Shown here one piece after another: positions 35,442-44,137 of a stretch of DNA of 64,000 nucleotides; positions within the stretch are counted from its first letter, which is position 1, and each line of letters begins with the position of its first letter. A program made the translations under genes and the position numbers. The DNA is from Chitinophagales bacterium. GTDB lineage: Bacteria > Bacteroidota > Bacteroidia > Chitinophagales > Chitinophagaceae. The notes beneath the pieces were generated by a model that did no database searches, was not told where the DNA came from, and worked only from the letters and a program-made list of their open reading frames with translations. The stretch lies in NCBI GenBank assembly GCA_017303335.1, contig JAFLBK010000001.1, positions 935,001 through 999,000 of the forward strand, in the 5' to 3' direction.

Positions 35442-36533
35442 ATGGCTCCGCAAAAATACATCTCCTATCTGCTGAATCCGCTGGAACTGTTGCGAACCAA
35501 AAAGGTGTTGCAGGTAAATCAGCCGGTAATTGCCGAACGGAAGGAACCGGAAGAAACAACCATTTTTGTATACGACTATGATGCCGGTAAAATGGTGGTC
35601 AAACAAATGGCGAATGTGCCGGATTGTTTTTCCTATATCGATACCCCGGCTGTGTCCTGGATCAATGTAGACGGGCTGCGTAAACAGGATGTGGAAAGCA
35701 TCTGTTCGCATTTTGGTATTCACAACCTTATCCAGGAGGATATTCTGAGCCTTGGCCAGCGGGCCAAAACCGATGAGATCAATGGAATTCTTTTCTGCCT
35801 GCTCAATATGCTTTATTTCGATGAGAAGAATTCGGCCGTTGAGCTGGAGCAGATTAGTATCGTACTCGGGAAAAACTTCGTGATCAGTTTCCAGGAAGAC
35901 CCGAACCGGGATGTTTTCAATCCGCTGCGGGAAAAACTGAAAATACACAACTCCAAGATCCGGCAAAACGGCGCCGATTTTCTTTTCTACGCACTCATCG
36001 ATATGATCGTAGATAATTATTTTGTGGTGATGGAAAAGCTCGGGGAAAAGATCGAGGAACTCGAAGAAGCAATCATCCGAAGCCCGAATACACGAAGCCT
36101 GGCCAAGATCAACCTGCTGCGTAAGGAAATGATCGTTTTGAAGCGCAGTGTAGCGCCGTTACGCGAGATGGTGAACGGGATCCTGCGCAGCGAAAGCGAG
36201 CTGATTGAAGAGCGAACACAGAAATATTTCAAAGACGTGTACGACCACGTTCTGCAGGCTAATGATCTTGCCGAAAACTACCGGGATATGATGATGAACC
36301 TGAACGACCTTTACCTGAGCAATGTGAACCTGAAGATGAATGAGGTAATGAAGGTGATGGCGGTGGTAACCTGCCTGCTGGCGCCGGCAACGGTTATTGG
36401 GGGTATATTCGGGATGAACTTCGAGGCGATACCTCTCATTCACAACAAGTGGGGCTTTTTCATTTCGGTTGCCATCATGCTGTTCATTCCCCTGGTAATG
36501 ATCCGTGTATTCAGAAAGCGTGGCTGGTTCTGA
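35442..36533 (+). CDS. corA: CorA family magnesium/cobalt transporter
   Basis: A 363-residue inner-membrane ion channel that admits Mg2+ (and Co2+) down its gradient. The long N-terminal cytoplasmic domain is followed by a stalk helix (LYLSNVNLKMNEVMKVMAVV, about 290-310) and two C-terminal transmembrane helices. The diagnostic GMN motif is present in GGIFGMNFE, and the protein ends in basic residues (RVFRKRGWF). The ATG at 35442 was preferred over a TTG 12 codons upstream. It converges on the DUF2480 gene with a 2-base gap. Confidence 0.94.
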   Translation: MAPQKYISYLLNPLELLRTKKVLQVNQPVIAERKEPEETTIFVYDYDAGKMVVKQMANVPDCFSYIDTPAVSWINVDGLRKQDVESICSHFGIHNLIQEDILSLGQRAKTDEINGILFCLLNMLYFDEKNSAVELEQISIVLGKNFVISFQEDPNRDVFNPLREKLKIHNSKIRQNGADFLFYALIDMIVDNYFVVMEKLGEKIEELEEAIIRSPNTRSLAKINLLRKEMIVLKRSVAPLREMVNGILRSESELIEERTQKYFKDVYDHVLQANDLAENYRDMMMNLNDLYLSNVNLKMNEVMKVMAVVTCLLAPATVIGGIFGMNFEAIPLIHNKWGFFISVAIMLFIPLVMIRVFRKRGWF

Positions 36534-36535
36534 TC

Positions 36536-37042
36536 TTATTTCTTTTTGTAAATGGGAACGGTGCTGCAGGGTTCCCCGTACATGATACTCTTTGCCACCG
36601 GGCGAAGTTTTTGTGTGGCCGCCACATAGGCCGCTTCGGGAATGGGTTGCTCGCCACATCCTTTTATCACCACCCGCTGATCCCTGTATGATTCCGGATT
36701 AATGCCTTCAATGTTTTTCAATAAAATCGACTGGCGCAATTGGTTTTCGTCGCCGAAAACAATTTCGTTGGCAACGGGTTGCAGGTAGCTTACCGCCAGC
36801 ATGTAGGCCCACATAGGTATCACCGCGTCGGCCGAACAGGTGACCGCAACGTATTTGCCGGTATAGGGGGCCAGGTCGAGTCCTTTCATGGCTTCGCGAA
36901 AATCTTTCTCTTTGAGAATAAGACCCATGAACAGGTGGTCCTTCATATCGAATACGGCCACTTCTTCCCGGGGAAGTAATTCTTCCAGGTCGAGGGTGAG
37001 TAAACCGCTTTCGGAAACCTTATTGATAATAGCGCCGTCCAT
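36536..37042 (-). CDS. DUF2480 family protein
   Basis: A 168-residue protein that matches DUF2480, a family restricted to Bacteroidota in my knowledge: it begins MDGAIINKVSESGLLTLDLE, has FDMKDHLFMGLILKEKDFRE, a cysteine in AVTCSADAVIPMWAYM and another in IKGCGEQPIPEAAY, and ends in YGEPCSTVPIYKKK. No signal peptide. Function unknown; the conserved cysteines suggest a metal or cofactor site. A terminator separates it from the upstream ppiD-like gene. Confidence 0.88.
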   Translation of the reverse strand: MDGAIINKVSESGLLTLDLEELLPREEVAVFDMKDHLFMGLILKEKDFREAMKGLDLAPYTGKYVAVTCSADAVIPMWAYMLAVSYLQPVANEIVFGDENQLRQSILLKNIEGINPESYRDQRVVIKGCGEQPIPEAAYVAATQKLRPVAKSIMYGEPCSTVPIYKKK

Positions 37043-37056
37043 ACTGTAAAGATAAC

Positions 37057-37089
37057 AAAACAGCCGCCAGTATCATTGGCGGCTGTTTT
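37057..37089. terminator. Terminator between ppiD-like gene and DUF2480 gene
   Basis: A 13-base-pair stem (AAAACAGCCGCCA / TGGCGGCTGTTTT) with a 7-base loop. It would end the minus-strand ppiD-like transcript; it lies 15 bases upstream of the DUF2480 start, so that gene needs its own promoter or read-through. Confidence 0.85.
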
Positions 37090-37117
37090 CGAGTTAAGAT
37101 ATTTCAATGCGGCGATA

Positions 37118-39253
37118 TCAATTGAATTCGCTGCGGTTGTCTTTGATGGTTGCCCGCTTGCGAAGGTCTTCAAACCAGTTGGCGAGCAGGTTGCGCAAGG
37201 CCGTTGTTTGCTGTGAACGGAATGCTGCGGATTCGGCTTCCGTATCGGCCGGTTTGCTGGCGATGCCGTTTACCCTGAAAACATATACCATATTTCTGCC
37301 GGCGAGTGGCGCCGCTACCTTATTCATGTTTTCTTTGTTAAAGACCGAACCAACAAGTTTGGGTTCGAATCCGATATTTTGTATGCTCGAGTTACTGAAT
37401 ACCAGCGATGAGTCGAGGCCCGCGGTTTGGATTTCTTTACCATAGGCGGCGGCGGCTTTTTCAAGTGTTGGGTTGGCGCCCAGGTTTTTGATGATCTGTT
37501 CTGCCTTTTTCTGGTTGCGAACCACATTCTCCACCATGGGCCTGGCCGTTTCGGCATCCTGTGTTCCCTCTTTGTAAATTTTGTCTACAACGGCCACCAC
37601 GAATTTGTCCACCATATTATATACATCGCTCACCTCTCCTTTCTTGGCTTCAAATGCCCAGCGTACGAGCGGGCGGGCGTCGGGCAGATCGCCGCCGACA
37701 CGGCTATCGTTTTCTTTGATCAGGTTGTTAGAGCTGATCTTCTGCAGGCCATTCTTCTTTATGTATTCTTCGAAGGCCTTTGATTCTTTTTGTGCGGCCA
37801 GCTTATTGGCATCCAGTTGCGCCTTGTTGATCGTTGCTTCGCTGGGCTGGATATCTTTCGCCATGAATGCGATCTTATAAACCGGCGAAGATCCTTTCTG
37901 ATTCAATACTTCAATAATGTGATAACCAAACTGCGTTTTTACCACTCCCCTTGAACCAACCGGCTTGGTGAATATGAATTCGTTGAATTCCGGAACCATG
38001 GAACCATATGTAATATTTTTATACTCTCCCCCGTTCGCAACACTTCCCTCATCAGTAGAGTATTTGGTCACCATCTGTTTAAAATCGGCGCCGGTGTTTA
38101 TGGCTGCCATTACACTATCGGCTCTCATTTTGGCAACGCTGTCTTCGAGGGTTGGTTGGCCTGTCTGCGGATTTACGGTTCCGATCAGGATATGTCTTGC
38201 TGTAACACTATCGAAAACCGATTTCGTTCCCAGCATTTTTGCCAGCACGTATCCGTTTTGGTCGACATAGGGTCCATAAACGGCGCCGATCGGCTGCCGG
38301 ATGATCGAGTCGATCACGGCGCTGTTGAATTTCGATTTGGGCTGGTAGGTGGAATCGAAGGGTATGGTGGAAGTATTGCGTGAAAGAAATGCCATGTCAT
38401 TGGTTTCGCCCGCGAATGCCGATTTGAGCGATTCAACCGCTGTTCGCACACGTGAGCTGTCGGCGCCATCGGGTTTTTGAGAGAAACTTACAAAAGAGAT
38501 CATACGTCCTGCTTCCTGTTTGAACTGGTCTTTATGCGCCTGTACGTATTTATTAATCTCCTCGTCGGTTACTTTAATGGCGCTGTCGCTGATGACCCCG
38601 TATGGAATGGCTACGTATGAAATGTTGGCAAAGTTCTTTTTATCTGCCGTTTCTTTATCCCGCATCCAGCCAGGGTAATATGCGCTTGCATTCACCATGG
38701 CAACATATTTATTGAATATGCTTCCCACTTTTTGCGGTTCGATTACCTGTTCGTCAAAATAACCCAGTTGCTCATCGTTAGCCTTTTTCAGGTTTGCGAT
38801 GACCTGGTTTACCTTGGCGATATCCAGTTTACCGGTTGCCGGATCAACCAGGCTCTTTTCACGCATAAGCGGGTTGGAGGGGTCGTCGGATTTCAGAATG
38901 GTCTCCAGTTCCTTTGGTGTAAACTCGAAACCCAGTTTGGCTGATTCTGAAAAGAATATTTTCTGGGAGGTTAACAGGTTCCATACCTGCTCACGGATTG
39001 CGGCCTGCTGGCTGCTGTTCGGTTTGCGGCCGTATTGCTGCTCCTGCTGAAGCTCCAATACCTCCGCTTTTTTCTTAAACTCATCATAACTGATTGATGA
39101 ACCGTTTATTTTACCGATATTTTGAGAGCGAGCGCCGAAAATATTGTTGCCCTGCTGTTTGGCATCCATCAAAATAAATCCAATAAGGCTGAGCGCTATC
39201 ACACCAATAACGATAGCCGCTCCCTTTTCACGAATTCCCTGAATAATTTGCAT
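37118..39253 (-). CDS. Periplasmic peptidyl-prolyl isomerase (PpiD/SurA-like, parvulin domain)
   Basis: A 711-residue inner-membrane-anchored foldase. A single N-terminal helix (GAAIVIGVIALSLIGFIL, about residues 12-29) is followed by a SurA-N-like chaperone region, a parvulin PPIase domain (ARHILIG near 350, GGEYKNITYGSMVPEFNEFIF and TQFGYHIIEV near 425-455) and a C-terminal domain. This is the PpiD arrangement and helps fold outer-membrane and secreted proteins. A TAnnTTTG element lies 25 bases upstream of the ATG and a terminator follows the stop. Confidence 0.92.
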   Translation of the reverse strand: MQIIQGIREKGAAIVIGVIALSLIGFILMDAKQQGNNIFGARSQNIGKINGSSISYDEFKKKAEVLELQQEQQYGRKPNSSQQAAIREQVWNLLTSQKIFFSESAKLGFEFTPKELETILKSDDPSNPLMREKSLVDPATGKLDIAKVNQVIANLKKANDEQLGYFDEQVIEPQKVGSIFNKYVAMVNASAYYPGWMRDKETADKKNFANISYVAIPYGVISDSAIKVTDEEINKYVQAHKDQFKQEAGRMISFVSFSQKPDGADSSRVRTAVESLKSAFAGETNDMAFLSRNTSTIPFDSTYQPKSKFNSAVIDSIIRQPIGAVYGPYVDQNGYVLAKMLGTKSVFDSVTARHILIGTVNPQTGQPTLEDSVAKMRADSVMAAINTGADFKQMVTKYSTDEGSVANGGEYKNITYGSMVPEFNEFIFTKPVGSRGVVKTQFGYHIIEVLNQKGSSPVYKIAFMAKDIQPSEATINKAQLDANKLAAQKESKAFEEYIKKNGLQKISSNNLIKENDSRVGGDLPDARPLVRWAFEAKKGEVSDVYNMVDKFVVAVVDKIYKEGTQDAETARPMVENVVRNQKKAEQIIKNLGANPTLEKAAAAYGKEIQTAGLDSSLVFSNSSIQNIGFEPKLVGSVFNKENMNKVAAPLAGRNMVYVFRVNGIASKPADTEAESAAFRSQQTTALRNLLANWFEDLRKRATIKDNRSEFN

Positions 39254-39278
39254 GTCTTATTAAAATTAAAATGGAGGG

Positions 39279-39286
39279 CAAAAATA
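39279..39286 (-). promoter_or_regulatory. Candidate -7 promoter element of the ppiD-like gene
   Basis: Minus strand reads TATTTTTG, an exact TAnnTTTG match, 25 bases before the ATG. No matching -33 element was found. Confidence 0.4.
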
Positions 39287-39799
39287 GGGTAAAAAATCAT
39301 ATAAATCGGTATAAATGGACTGAAAAGCCTTTATTTACTGCATTTTATATTGATTCTAAATTTATTTTATATAATATTCTTCTTGTGTAATATGTGTTGG
39401 TGTTTCTCCGGAGTATTTTGAATTCATACTACACGCATTATATAAATTCCTAAATAGGCAGTAGCTTGATCGATATCAACATGGGGTGTTAATATCAGCT
39501 ATATTATGTTGATAAACCCGGTTCGCCGAAATTGAAAAGCCGGGATAAAATGCTGGAAACTCTGGTTGCGGTTACAACCGCTGTACATGACTGTGGTTAA
39601 ACAGCCATTTATTCTATTCTTTTCAACTGGCAAAAGTAGTGTTGATGCTGAAATAATTTCCACAGGCTTTTTTATCAACCGGTGTTAGTAGTATTATTAG
39701 AAATGCAGGTAGGTCAAGCACTACCGGTATTTAAACTATCTCATGATCCTACAAGAGATGTTAATTTCCTGTGGATGATGGTGTATAAACGAAAGAATT

Positions 39800-39807
39800 T
39801 AATTTTG
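39800..39807 (+). promoter_or_regulatory. Candidate -7 promoter element of nadA
   Basis: TAATTTTG matches TAnnTTTG exactly, 87 bases before the nadA ATG. The -33 position is weak. Confidence 0.35.
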
Positions 39808-39894
39808 TACATATAGGGTTTCTGAAGATTCCCACATATTAACAGCCTTAATAGTAATAGGGCTTTAAATAAATAATAAGTATTAATAGATATT

Positions 39895-40899
39895 ATGTCA
39901 GATATTAACAGCGCTATTGCAAGGGTTGAGGAAGTTGGATTTCTGGACGTGAGTATTGATCCGTCGCTTGATTTGTTTGCAGAGATCGAGAAGCTTAAAA
40001 AGGAAAAGAATGCCATAATCCTGGCGCACTATTACCAGGAGCCCGATATTCAGGATGTGGCCGATTATATCGGCGATAGTTTGGGGCTGGCGCAACAGGC
40101 GGAGAAAACAACAGCGGACATAATCCTTTTCGCGGGAGTTCATTTTATGGCAGAAACGGCGAAGATTTTGAATCCAGGCAAGAAGGTACTATTGCCGGAT
40201 CTTAAAGCCGGTTGTTCACTCAGTGATTCTGCGCCTCCTCCCTTGTTTAAAGCTTTCAAGGAAAAATACCCAAACCACAAAGTTATTACCTATATCAACT
40301 GCTCTGCTGGAATGAAGGCATTGAGCGATATCATCTGTACATCCTCGAACGCGGAAAAGATTGTAGAAAGTTTACCAGCCGATCAACCCATTATCTTTGC
40401 ACCGGATAAAAACCTGGGAGCGTATATCAATAAAAAGACTGGGAGGAATATGGTTTTGTGGAATGGTGCCTGTATGGTTCATGAAATATTCAGTCTTGAG
40501 AAAATTGAAAAGCTTAAGATACGTCACCCAAATGCCAAGTTTATTGCGCATCCAGAATGTGAGGACGCTGTGCTGGCGAAGGCTGATTATATAGGAAGTA
40601 CTACGGGTCTCTTGAATTTCACAAAAAAAGACAGTGCCCGAGAATTTATCGTAGCTACAGAAACAGGTATTTTGCACCAAATGCAGAAAATGAGCCCTGA
40701 CAAGACATTTATACCGGCACCCCCGAATAATAATTGTGCTTGTAACGATTGTCCGCACATGAAATTAAACACCCTTGAAAAAGTATACCTGGCATTACGC
40801 TATGAAATACCGGAAATAACAATGGATGAAGAATTACGTATAGCCGCTAAAAAGCCAATTGACCTGATGTTAAAAATTAGTAAGCAATATGGATTATAG
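39895..40899 (+). CDS. nadA: Quinolinate synthase A
   Basis: NadA condenses iminoaspartate with dihydroxyacetone phosphate to quinolinate in NAD biosynthesis, using a [4Fe-4S] cluster. The 334-residue product has the three cluster cysteines Cys107 (KAGCSLSD), Cys193 (NGACMVHE) and Cys286 ([10 protein letters not shown]), plus [20 protein letters not shown] (residues 42-61). It starts at an ATG. The next gene overlaps its end by 11 bases. nadD lies 2 kb away on the other strand; nadB and nadC are not in view. Its base composition is more AT-rich than genes to the left of 39 kb. Confidence 0.96.
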   Translation: MSDINSAIARVEEVGFLDVSIDPSLDLFAEIEKLKKEKNAIILAHYYQEPDIQDVADYIGDSLGLAQQAEKTTADIILFAGVHFMAETAKILNPGKKVLLPDLKAGCSLSDSAPPPLFKAFKEKYPNHKVITYINCSAGMKALSDIICTSSNAEKIVESLPADQPIIFAPDKNLGAYINKKTGRNMVLWNGACMVHEIFSLEKIEKLKIRHPNAKFIAHPECEDAVLAKADYIGSTTGLLNFTKKDSAREFIVATETGILHQMQKMSPDKTFIPAPPNNNCACNDCPHMKLNTLEKVYLALRYEIPEITMDEELRIAAKKPIDLMLKISKQYGL

Positions 40900-41410
40900 A
40901 AAGAATAGATTATGTAACCTGCCTTTTGCGTTTTTTCTTTTTATTGGTTTAATAACTATCTGTGTAACGGGATGTGGGGACAGGGTAGATAATGTAAAGA
41001 GCACGTACTATTTAGAGTTTATAAACTGCACCGATAGTCTTGGAAATTATGTAATCGGGAACAGTACAGGAAAAGTAGCGTTCTATAAGGATAATAAACT
41101 GGAGATAGTTTCAAAAAATTATATAACGGGCGAGGAGCCAGGCATGCATTATTTGGAACTGTGGGAGGGGAAAGATCAGAAAATACCCACAGGAACAACG
41201 AAAATACGTGTTGAGAAGATTGGACTATATGCACCCGACAGTGTTCGGTACTCCATGCAGAAATATAGATACGACGGACAGAATTGGAATAAGATTTCAG
41301 ACATGGGCACTTTGAAGGCAGTTACCACCTATAATAAGGCACGGTTACTTTATGTAACCGAATTGGGTAAACAACTGGTTAAGACAATTGCAGAGTATTC
41401 TTTTCAGTAG
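40889..41410 (+). CDS. Predicted lipoprotein of unknown function overlapping nadA
   Basis: A 173-residue product with a signal peptide and lipobox VTGC (Cys at about residue 29), followed by a beta-rich domain with repeated aromatic strands ([31 protein letters not shown]). The ATG overlaps the nadA end by 11 bases in another frame, which suggests co-transcription. No family recognised. Confidence 0.7.
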   Translation: MDYRKNRLCNLPFAFFLFIGLITICVTGCGDRVDNVKSTYYLEFINCTDSLGNYVIGNSTGKVAFYKDNKLEIVSKNYITGEEPGMHYLELWEGKDQKIPTGTTKIRVEKIGLYAPDSVRYSMQKYRYDGQNWNKISDMGTLKAVTTYNKARLLYVTELGKQLVKTIAEYSFQ

Positions 41411-41493
41411 ACCGATGCTACTGAGTTTGTGGGCTAATAAGGATAAGTTCTTCAGAAAATTAATTTATCTTGACTACCAATACAGATTGGTAA

Positions 41494-42747
41494 TTGAGAA
41501 CGCTAATAAGGCATATTCCTTTTTTAAAAACTGTCTTTATTCATAGCATTACTGCTTTTGGTGGTCCGCAAGGACATACCGGGATGGTATTAAAAACCTT
41601 TGTAGATCGCAGACGGGATTTGACCAAGGAGGAATTAATGGAGTATATTTCCTTTTGCCAATTGCTTCCGGGCGCCTCTTCCACACAAACCCTAACTCTT
41701 ATCGGTTATAAAAGAGGTGGTGTTAAATTAGCTGTTGTAACACTGTTGATTTGGTTATTTCCTGCCTGTTTCCTAATGGGGGTATTTTCCTTTATTGTCG
41801 GGAACCTCGAAAGTTTGGGTATTCAGGCTAAAATACTAAGGTTTATTCAGCCAATGGCGATCGGTTTTTTAGCATATGCAGCATATAAAGCATACCGGAT
41901 CAGTATAAATAGCCCGATTACACGGGTTATTTTAGTTGTTTCATCTGTCATAACATTTTTACTCTTTAAAGCTCCATGGGTTATACCGGCTTTAATAGTT
42001 TGTGGAGGGGTTGTCACTAATTTCAGCAGTAAGCGTATACCGGCAAAGGAAATTGTGAAGCCACGGCATATACGGTGGACTAATATATGGTTATTCGCCA
42101 TTCTATTTATTGTAGCGGGGGTACTAAGTGAAACGGCTCGTAAGCGAAACTGGGAATACAGGAGAGAGTTCAATTTATTTGAGAACTTTTACCGATTTGG
42201 GAGTATTGTGTTTGGTGGCGGAGATGTGTTAATTCCTCTGATGGTCGATCAGTACGTGGCAAGGCCAACCTCTCCTACTGTTATTAAAAGAAACCCGGAT
42301 ATTATCCGGTTGGAACAGTCAGAACTTCTTACGGGAGCCGGAATTGTTAGGGCAATACCCGGCCCTGTTTTTTCAATCGCTTCATTTGTTGGTGGTTTAG
42401 CAACAAAAGGAGAAGGGATTAATAGGCAGGTGGTGGGTTGTGTAATTGGATCTGTAGCCATTTTTTTGCCCAGCGCCTTATTGGTTTTATTCTTCTTTCC
42501 CGTGTGGCAAACATTAAGAAAGTATGTGGTGGTATATCGCTCACTCGAGGGAATCAATGCGGCGGTTGTGGGTATTATGATTGCAGCAACTTTATATCTG
42601 CTAAAAAACGCAAGCCTGTTTCAATTCACAATAGATACACTATTGGGCGTCCTGGTTTTTGTAGGTACTTTTTTGACACTTTTATACTCAAAAATTCCAG
42701 CCCCGGTGATTGTTCTATTTTGTTTAGTGCTTGGCTGGTTGGTATAA
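41494..42747 (+). CDS. Chromate-transporter family (CHR) membrane protein, two-domain type
   Basis: A 417-residue inner-membrane protein of the CHR/ChrA family in the long form, with two homologous halves. The first half has [14 protein letters not shown] and the conserved [23 protein letters not shown] (key piece LLPGASSTQ); the second has [18 protein letters not shown] and [24 protein letters not shown] (key piece [12 protein letters not shown]). Some family members export chromate; in many genomes the substrate is unknown. A TTG start is used because the preceding in-frame codon is a stop and the conserved N terminus begins immediately. Confidence 0.88.
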   Translation: MRTLIRHIPFLKTVFIHSITAFGGPQGHTGMVLKTFVDRRRDLTKEELMEYISFCQLLPGASSTQTLTLIGYKRGGVKLAVVTLLIWLFPACFLMGVFSFIVGNLESLGIQAKILRFIQPMAIGFLAYAAYKAYRISINSPITRVILVVSSVITFLLFKAPWVIPALIVCGGVVTNFSSKRIPAKEIVKPRHIRWTNIWLFAILFIVAGVLSETARKRNWEYRREFNLFENFYRFGSIVFGGGDVLIPLMVDQYVARPTSPTVIKRNPDIIRLEQSELLTGAGIVRAIPGPVFSIASFVGGLATKGEGINRQVVGCVIGSVAIFLPSALLVLFFFPVWQTLRKYVVVYRSLEGINAAVVGIMIAATLYLLKNASLFQFTIDTLLGVLVFVGTFLTLLYSKIPAPVIVLFCLVLGWLV

Positions 42748-42749
42748 TG

Positions 42750-43319
42750 TCACTTGTAGTAACCGGCAATCTCAATTTCATTCTTCACGACGTCGGGTAC
42801 CCAGTACCGAATAGATTTCTTGTCAAGAATTCGTTTTCGTATTTGTGTTGATGAGATTTCTAGCAGCGGAGCTTCAAGGATTTGCAGTTGGGCTCCAAAT
42901 GTTTCGGTCACTTCAAAGCCGGATCTTTTGTAAATGTATATCTTATGGTTTTCAATAAGGGTTTGGTAATTCTTCCACTTGGTAAGATTCTGAAACCCAT
43001 CACTGCCCATAATAATTGAAAATTCATACGTTGGATATCTTTCTATAAGATAAATAAGCGTATCACAGGTATAGGAGGGTTTGGGTAATGAGAACTCAAC
43101 ATTACTTGCTTTTATACGAGTTTCTCCTTCGAGGGCCAGGCTTATAAGATGAAGCCGGTGATATTCATTCAGTAGGGTCTTCTCCTGCTTAAAGGGATTT
43201 TGGGGAGATACAACAAACCAAACCTGGTCTAATGTGGTTTCAGTCGCAGCATAGTTTGCTATTAGCAAATGTCCGTTATGAACTGGGTTAAAAGAACCGA
43301 AGTATAAGCCAACCCGCAT
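42750..43319 (-). CDS. nadD: Nicotinate-nucleotide adenylyltransferase
   Basis: NadD converts nicotinate mononucleotide to deamido-NAD. The 189-residue product begins MRVGLYFGSFNPVHNGHL, the nucleotidyltransferase signature with the HxGH-type motif, and has FSIIMGSDGF (about residue 100) and ISSTQIRKRI (ISSTxIR motif) near 160. The ATG at 43319 was chosen because it begins exactly at the conserved motif; the open frame extends 12 codons upstream. It is 25 bases downstream of the FeoA-domain gene on the same strand, and it ends 2 bases from the CHR transporter stop. Confidence 0.95.
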   Translation of the reverse strand: MRVGLYFGSFNPVHNGHLLIANYAATETTLDQVWFVVSPQNPFKQEKTLLNEYHRLHLISLALEGETRIKASNVEFSLPKPSYTCDTLIYLIERYPTYEFSIIMGSDGFQNLTKWKNYQTLIENHKIYIYKRSGFEVTETFGAQLQILEAPLLEISSTQIRKRILDKKSIRYWVPDVVKNEIEIAGYYK

Positions 43320-43344
43320 TAAATTAAGTTTATATATAATATAT

Positions 43345-43569
43345 CTATTGTTCAACCCATATTTTCTCTGCCTCGTCTAAGCGGAGACTTAAATGATATC
43401 CGGCAACAGAGATTGAGATTGGATCACCCAAAGGAGCAATCTGTTCCACGTGAATCGCTTCACCAGGAATACAACCCATTTCCATTAGCTTTAGATAAAT
43501 ATCATCATTTTCAAATTCTGAAACGATGACAACTTCCCCAACAGAAATATCTGATAATCTTTTTTTCAT
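43345..43569 (-). CDS. Stand-alone FeoA-domain protein
   Basis: A 74-residue SH3-like FeoA-domain protein (RLSDISVGEVVIVSEF, LMEMGCIPGEAIHVEQ, ISISVAGYHLSLRLDEA). FeoA domains assist the ferrous-iron transporter FeoB or regulate metal-dependent repressors. No feoB is in the window; the partner is unknown. The ATG at 43569 was chosen over a TTG one codon upstream. The reading frame contains a CACGTG-centred near-parS sequence at 43442-43457. It is probably co-transcribed with nadD. Confidence 0.85.
   Translation of the reverse strand: MKKRLSDISVGEVVIVSEFENDDIYLKLMEMGCIPGEAIHVEQIAPLGDPISISVAGYHLSLRLDEAEKIWVEQ
43442..43457. other. Imperfect parS-like sequence inside the FeoA-domain gene
   Basis: TGTTCCACGTGAATCG agrees with the textbook parS TGTTTCACGTGAAACA at 13 of 16 positions. 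It lies 644 bases left of the perfect palindrome at 44086. It may be chance, since it is also coding sequence. Confidence 0.3.
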
Positions 43570-43640
43570 CAAGTATTAATAGAAATAGTGACAACAAAGG
43601 TATCACATCGATATTGTTATATAATTTCGACTTCAGGAAT

Positions 43641-44081
43641 ATGAACAAGAAAAGAGTTTACTTCTATTATCCAGAGAAGAAATATCGTATTGAAGATAGG
43701 TGTGGCTTGAAACAAGCAATATCAGAGCTATTTTGGAAGGAAAGGCGGGAAGTCGGTAGAATAAATTACATCTTCTGCTCTGATGAGTATCTCCTCTTGA
43801 TTAACAGGCAGCATTTGAACCACGACTATTATACAGACATTATAACGTTTGATTTGTCAAGTGATCCAGCTAACGTTGTTTCAGATATATATGTGAGTGT
43901 TGATAGGGTTTCTGAAAATGCCAAGACCCTAGGGATACCTAGATCCAGAGAACTAGTTCGCGTTATTTTCCACGGAGCACTTCATTTATGTGGATATAAG
44001 GACAAATCTCGGAACGACATATCTGTTATGAGAAGAAAGGAGAACTACTACTTAAAACAATATTTCAAAGATTCCCATTAA
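43641..44081 (+). CDS. ybeY: Endoribonuclease YbeY
   Basis: YbeY is a metal-dependent RNase acting in 16S rRNA maturation and ribosome quality control. The product of about 146 residues has the signature HGALHLCGYKDKS near the C terminus, with the two first metal-ligand histidines; the third ligand, usually His in GxDH, is replaced by KDK, as I recall is normal in Bacteroidota. Other family pieces are NRQHLNHDYYTDIITFD and SDIYVSVDRV. The ATG at 43641 fits the family better than a TTG at 43614. A parS-like palindrome follows the stop. Confidence 0.9.
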   Translation: MNKKRVYFYYPEKKYRIEDRCGLKQAISELFWKERREVGRINYIFCSDEYLLLINRQHLNHDYYTDIITFDLSSDPANVVSDIYVSVDRVSENAKTLGIPRSRELVRVIFHGALHLCGYKDKSRNDISVMRRKENYYLKQYFKDSH

Positions 44082-44084
44082 GCC

Positions 44085-44102
44085 CGGTTCCACGTGGAAC
44101 CG
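44085..44102. other. 18-base perfect palindrome matching the ParB-binding site parS
   Basis: CGGTTCCACGTGGAACCG reads the same on both strands. Its core GTTCCACGTGGAAC fits the parS consensus (TGTTTCACGTGAAACA and its GTTNCACGTGNAAC variants). It lies in the 56-base gap between ybeY and mnmG, and no T run follows, so it is not a typical terminator. It also sits next to the -33 position expected for the mnmG promoter, so ParB binding could affect mnmG transcription. Confidence 0.65.
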
Positions 44103-44125
44103 TATATTAGCAAGGGCCTATTTGC

Positions 44126-44133
44126 TAAATTTG
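44126..44133 (+). promoter_or_regulatory. Candidate -7 promoter element of mnmG
   Basis: TAAATTTG matches TAnnTTTG exactly and ends 4 bases before the mnmG ATG. The parS-like palindrome ends 23 bases upstream. Confidence 0.4.
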
Positions 44134-44137
44134 CATA

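Larger units (their letters stand above)
39254..39894. other. 641-base AT-rich gene-free region with DnaA-box-like 9-mers (candidate origin region)
   Basis: This is the only gap over 300 bases. It lies between the divergent ppiD-like and nadA genes and is markedly AT-rich. Five 9-mers differ by one base from the DnaA box TTWTNCACA or TTATCCACA on one strand or the other: 39384-39392, 39507-39515, 39592-39600, 39656-39664 and 39770-39778. None is exact. I estimate about one such near-match would be expected by chance at even base composition, somewhat more in AT-rich DNA. Promoter elements for both flanking genes lie at its edges. A parS-like palindrome lies 4.2 kb to the right. Origin function is a hypothesis only. 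Confidence 0.3.

Noticed and set aside
39702..39818. A 38-codon plus-strand frame (begins MQVGQALPVFKLSHDP) inside the AT-rich gap.
   Set aside because: It overlaps the candidate nadA promoter element, has no recognisable family or signal peptide, and such short frames are expected by chance.
43442..43457. Second CACGTG-centred site as a full parS.
   Set aside because: Three of 16 positions differ and it lies in coding sequence; kept only as an imperfect match.
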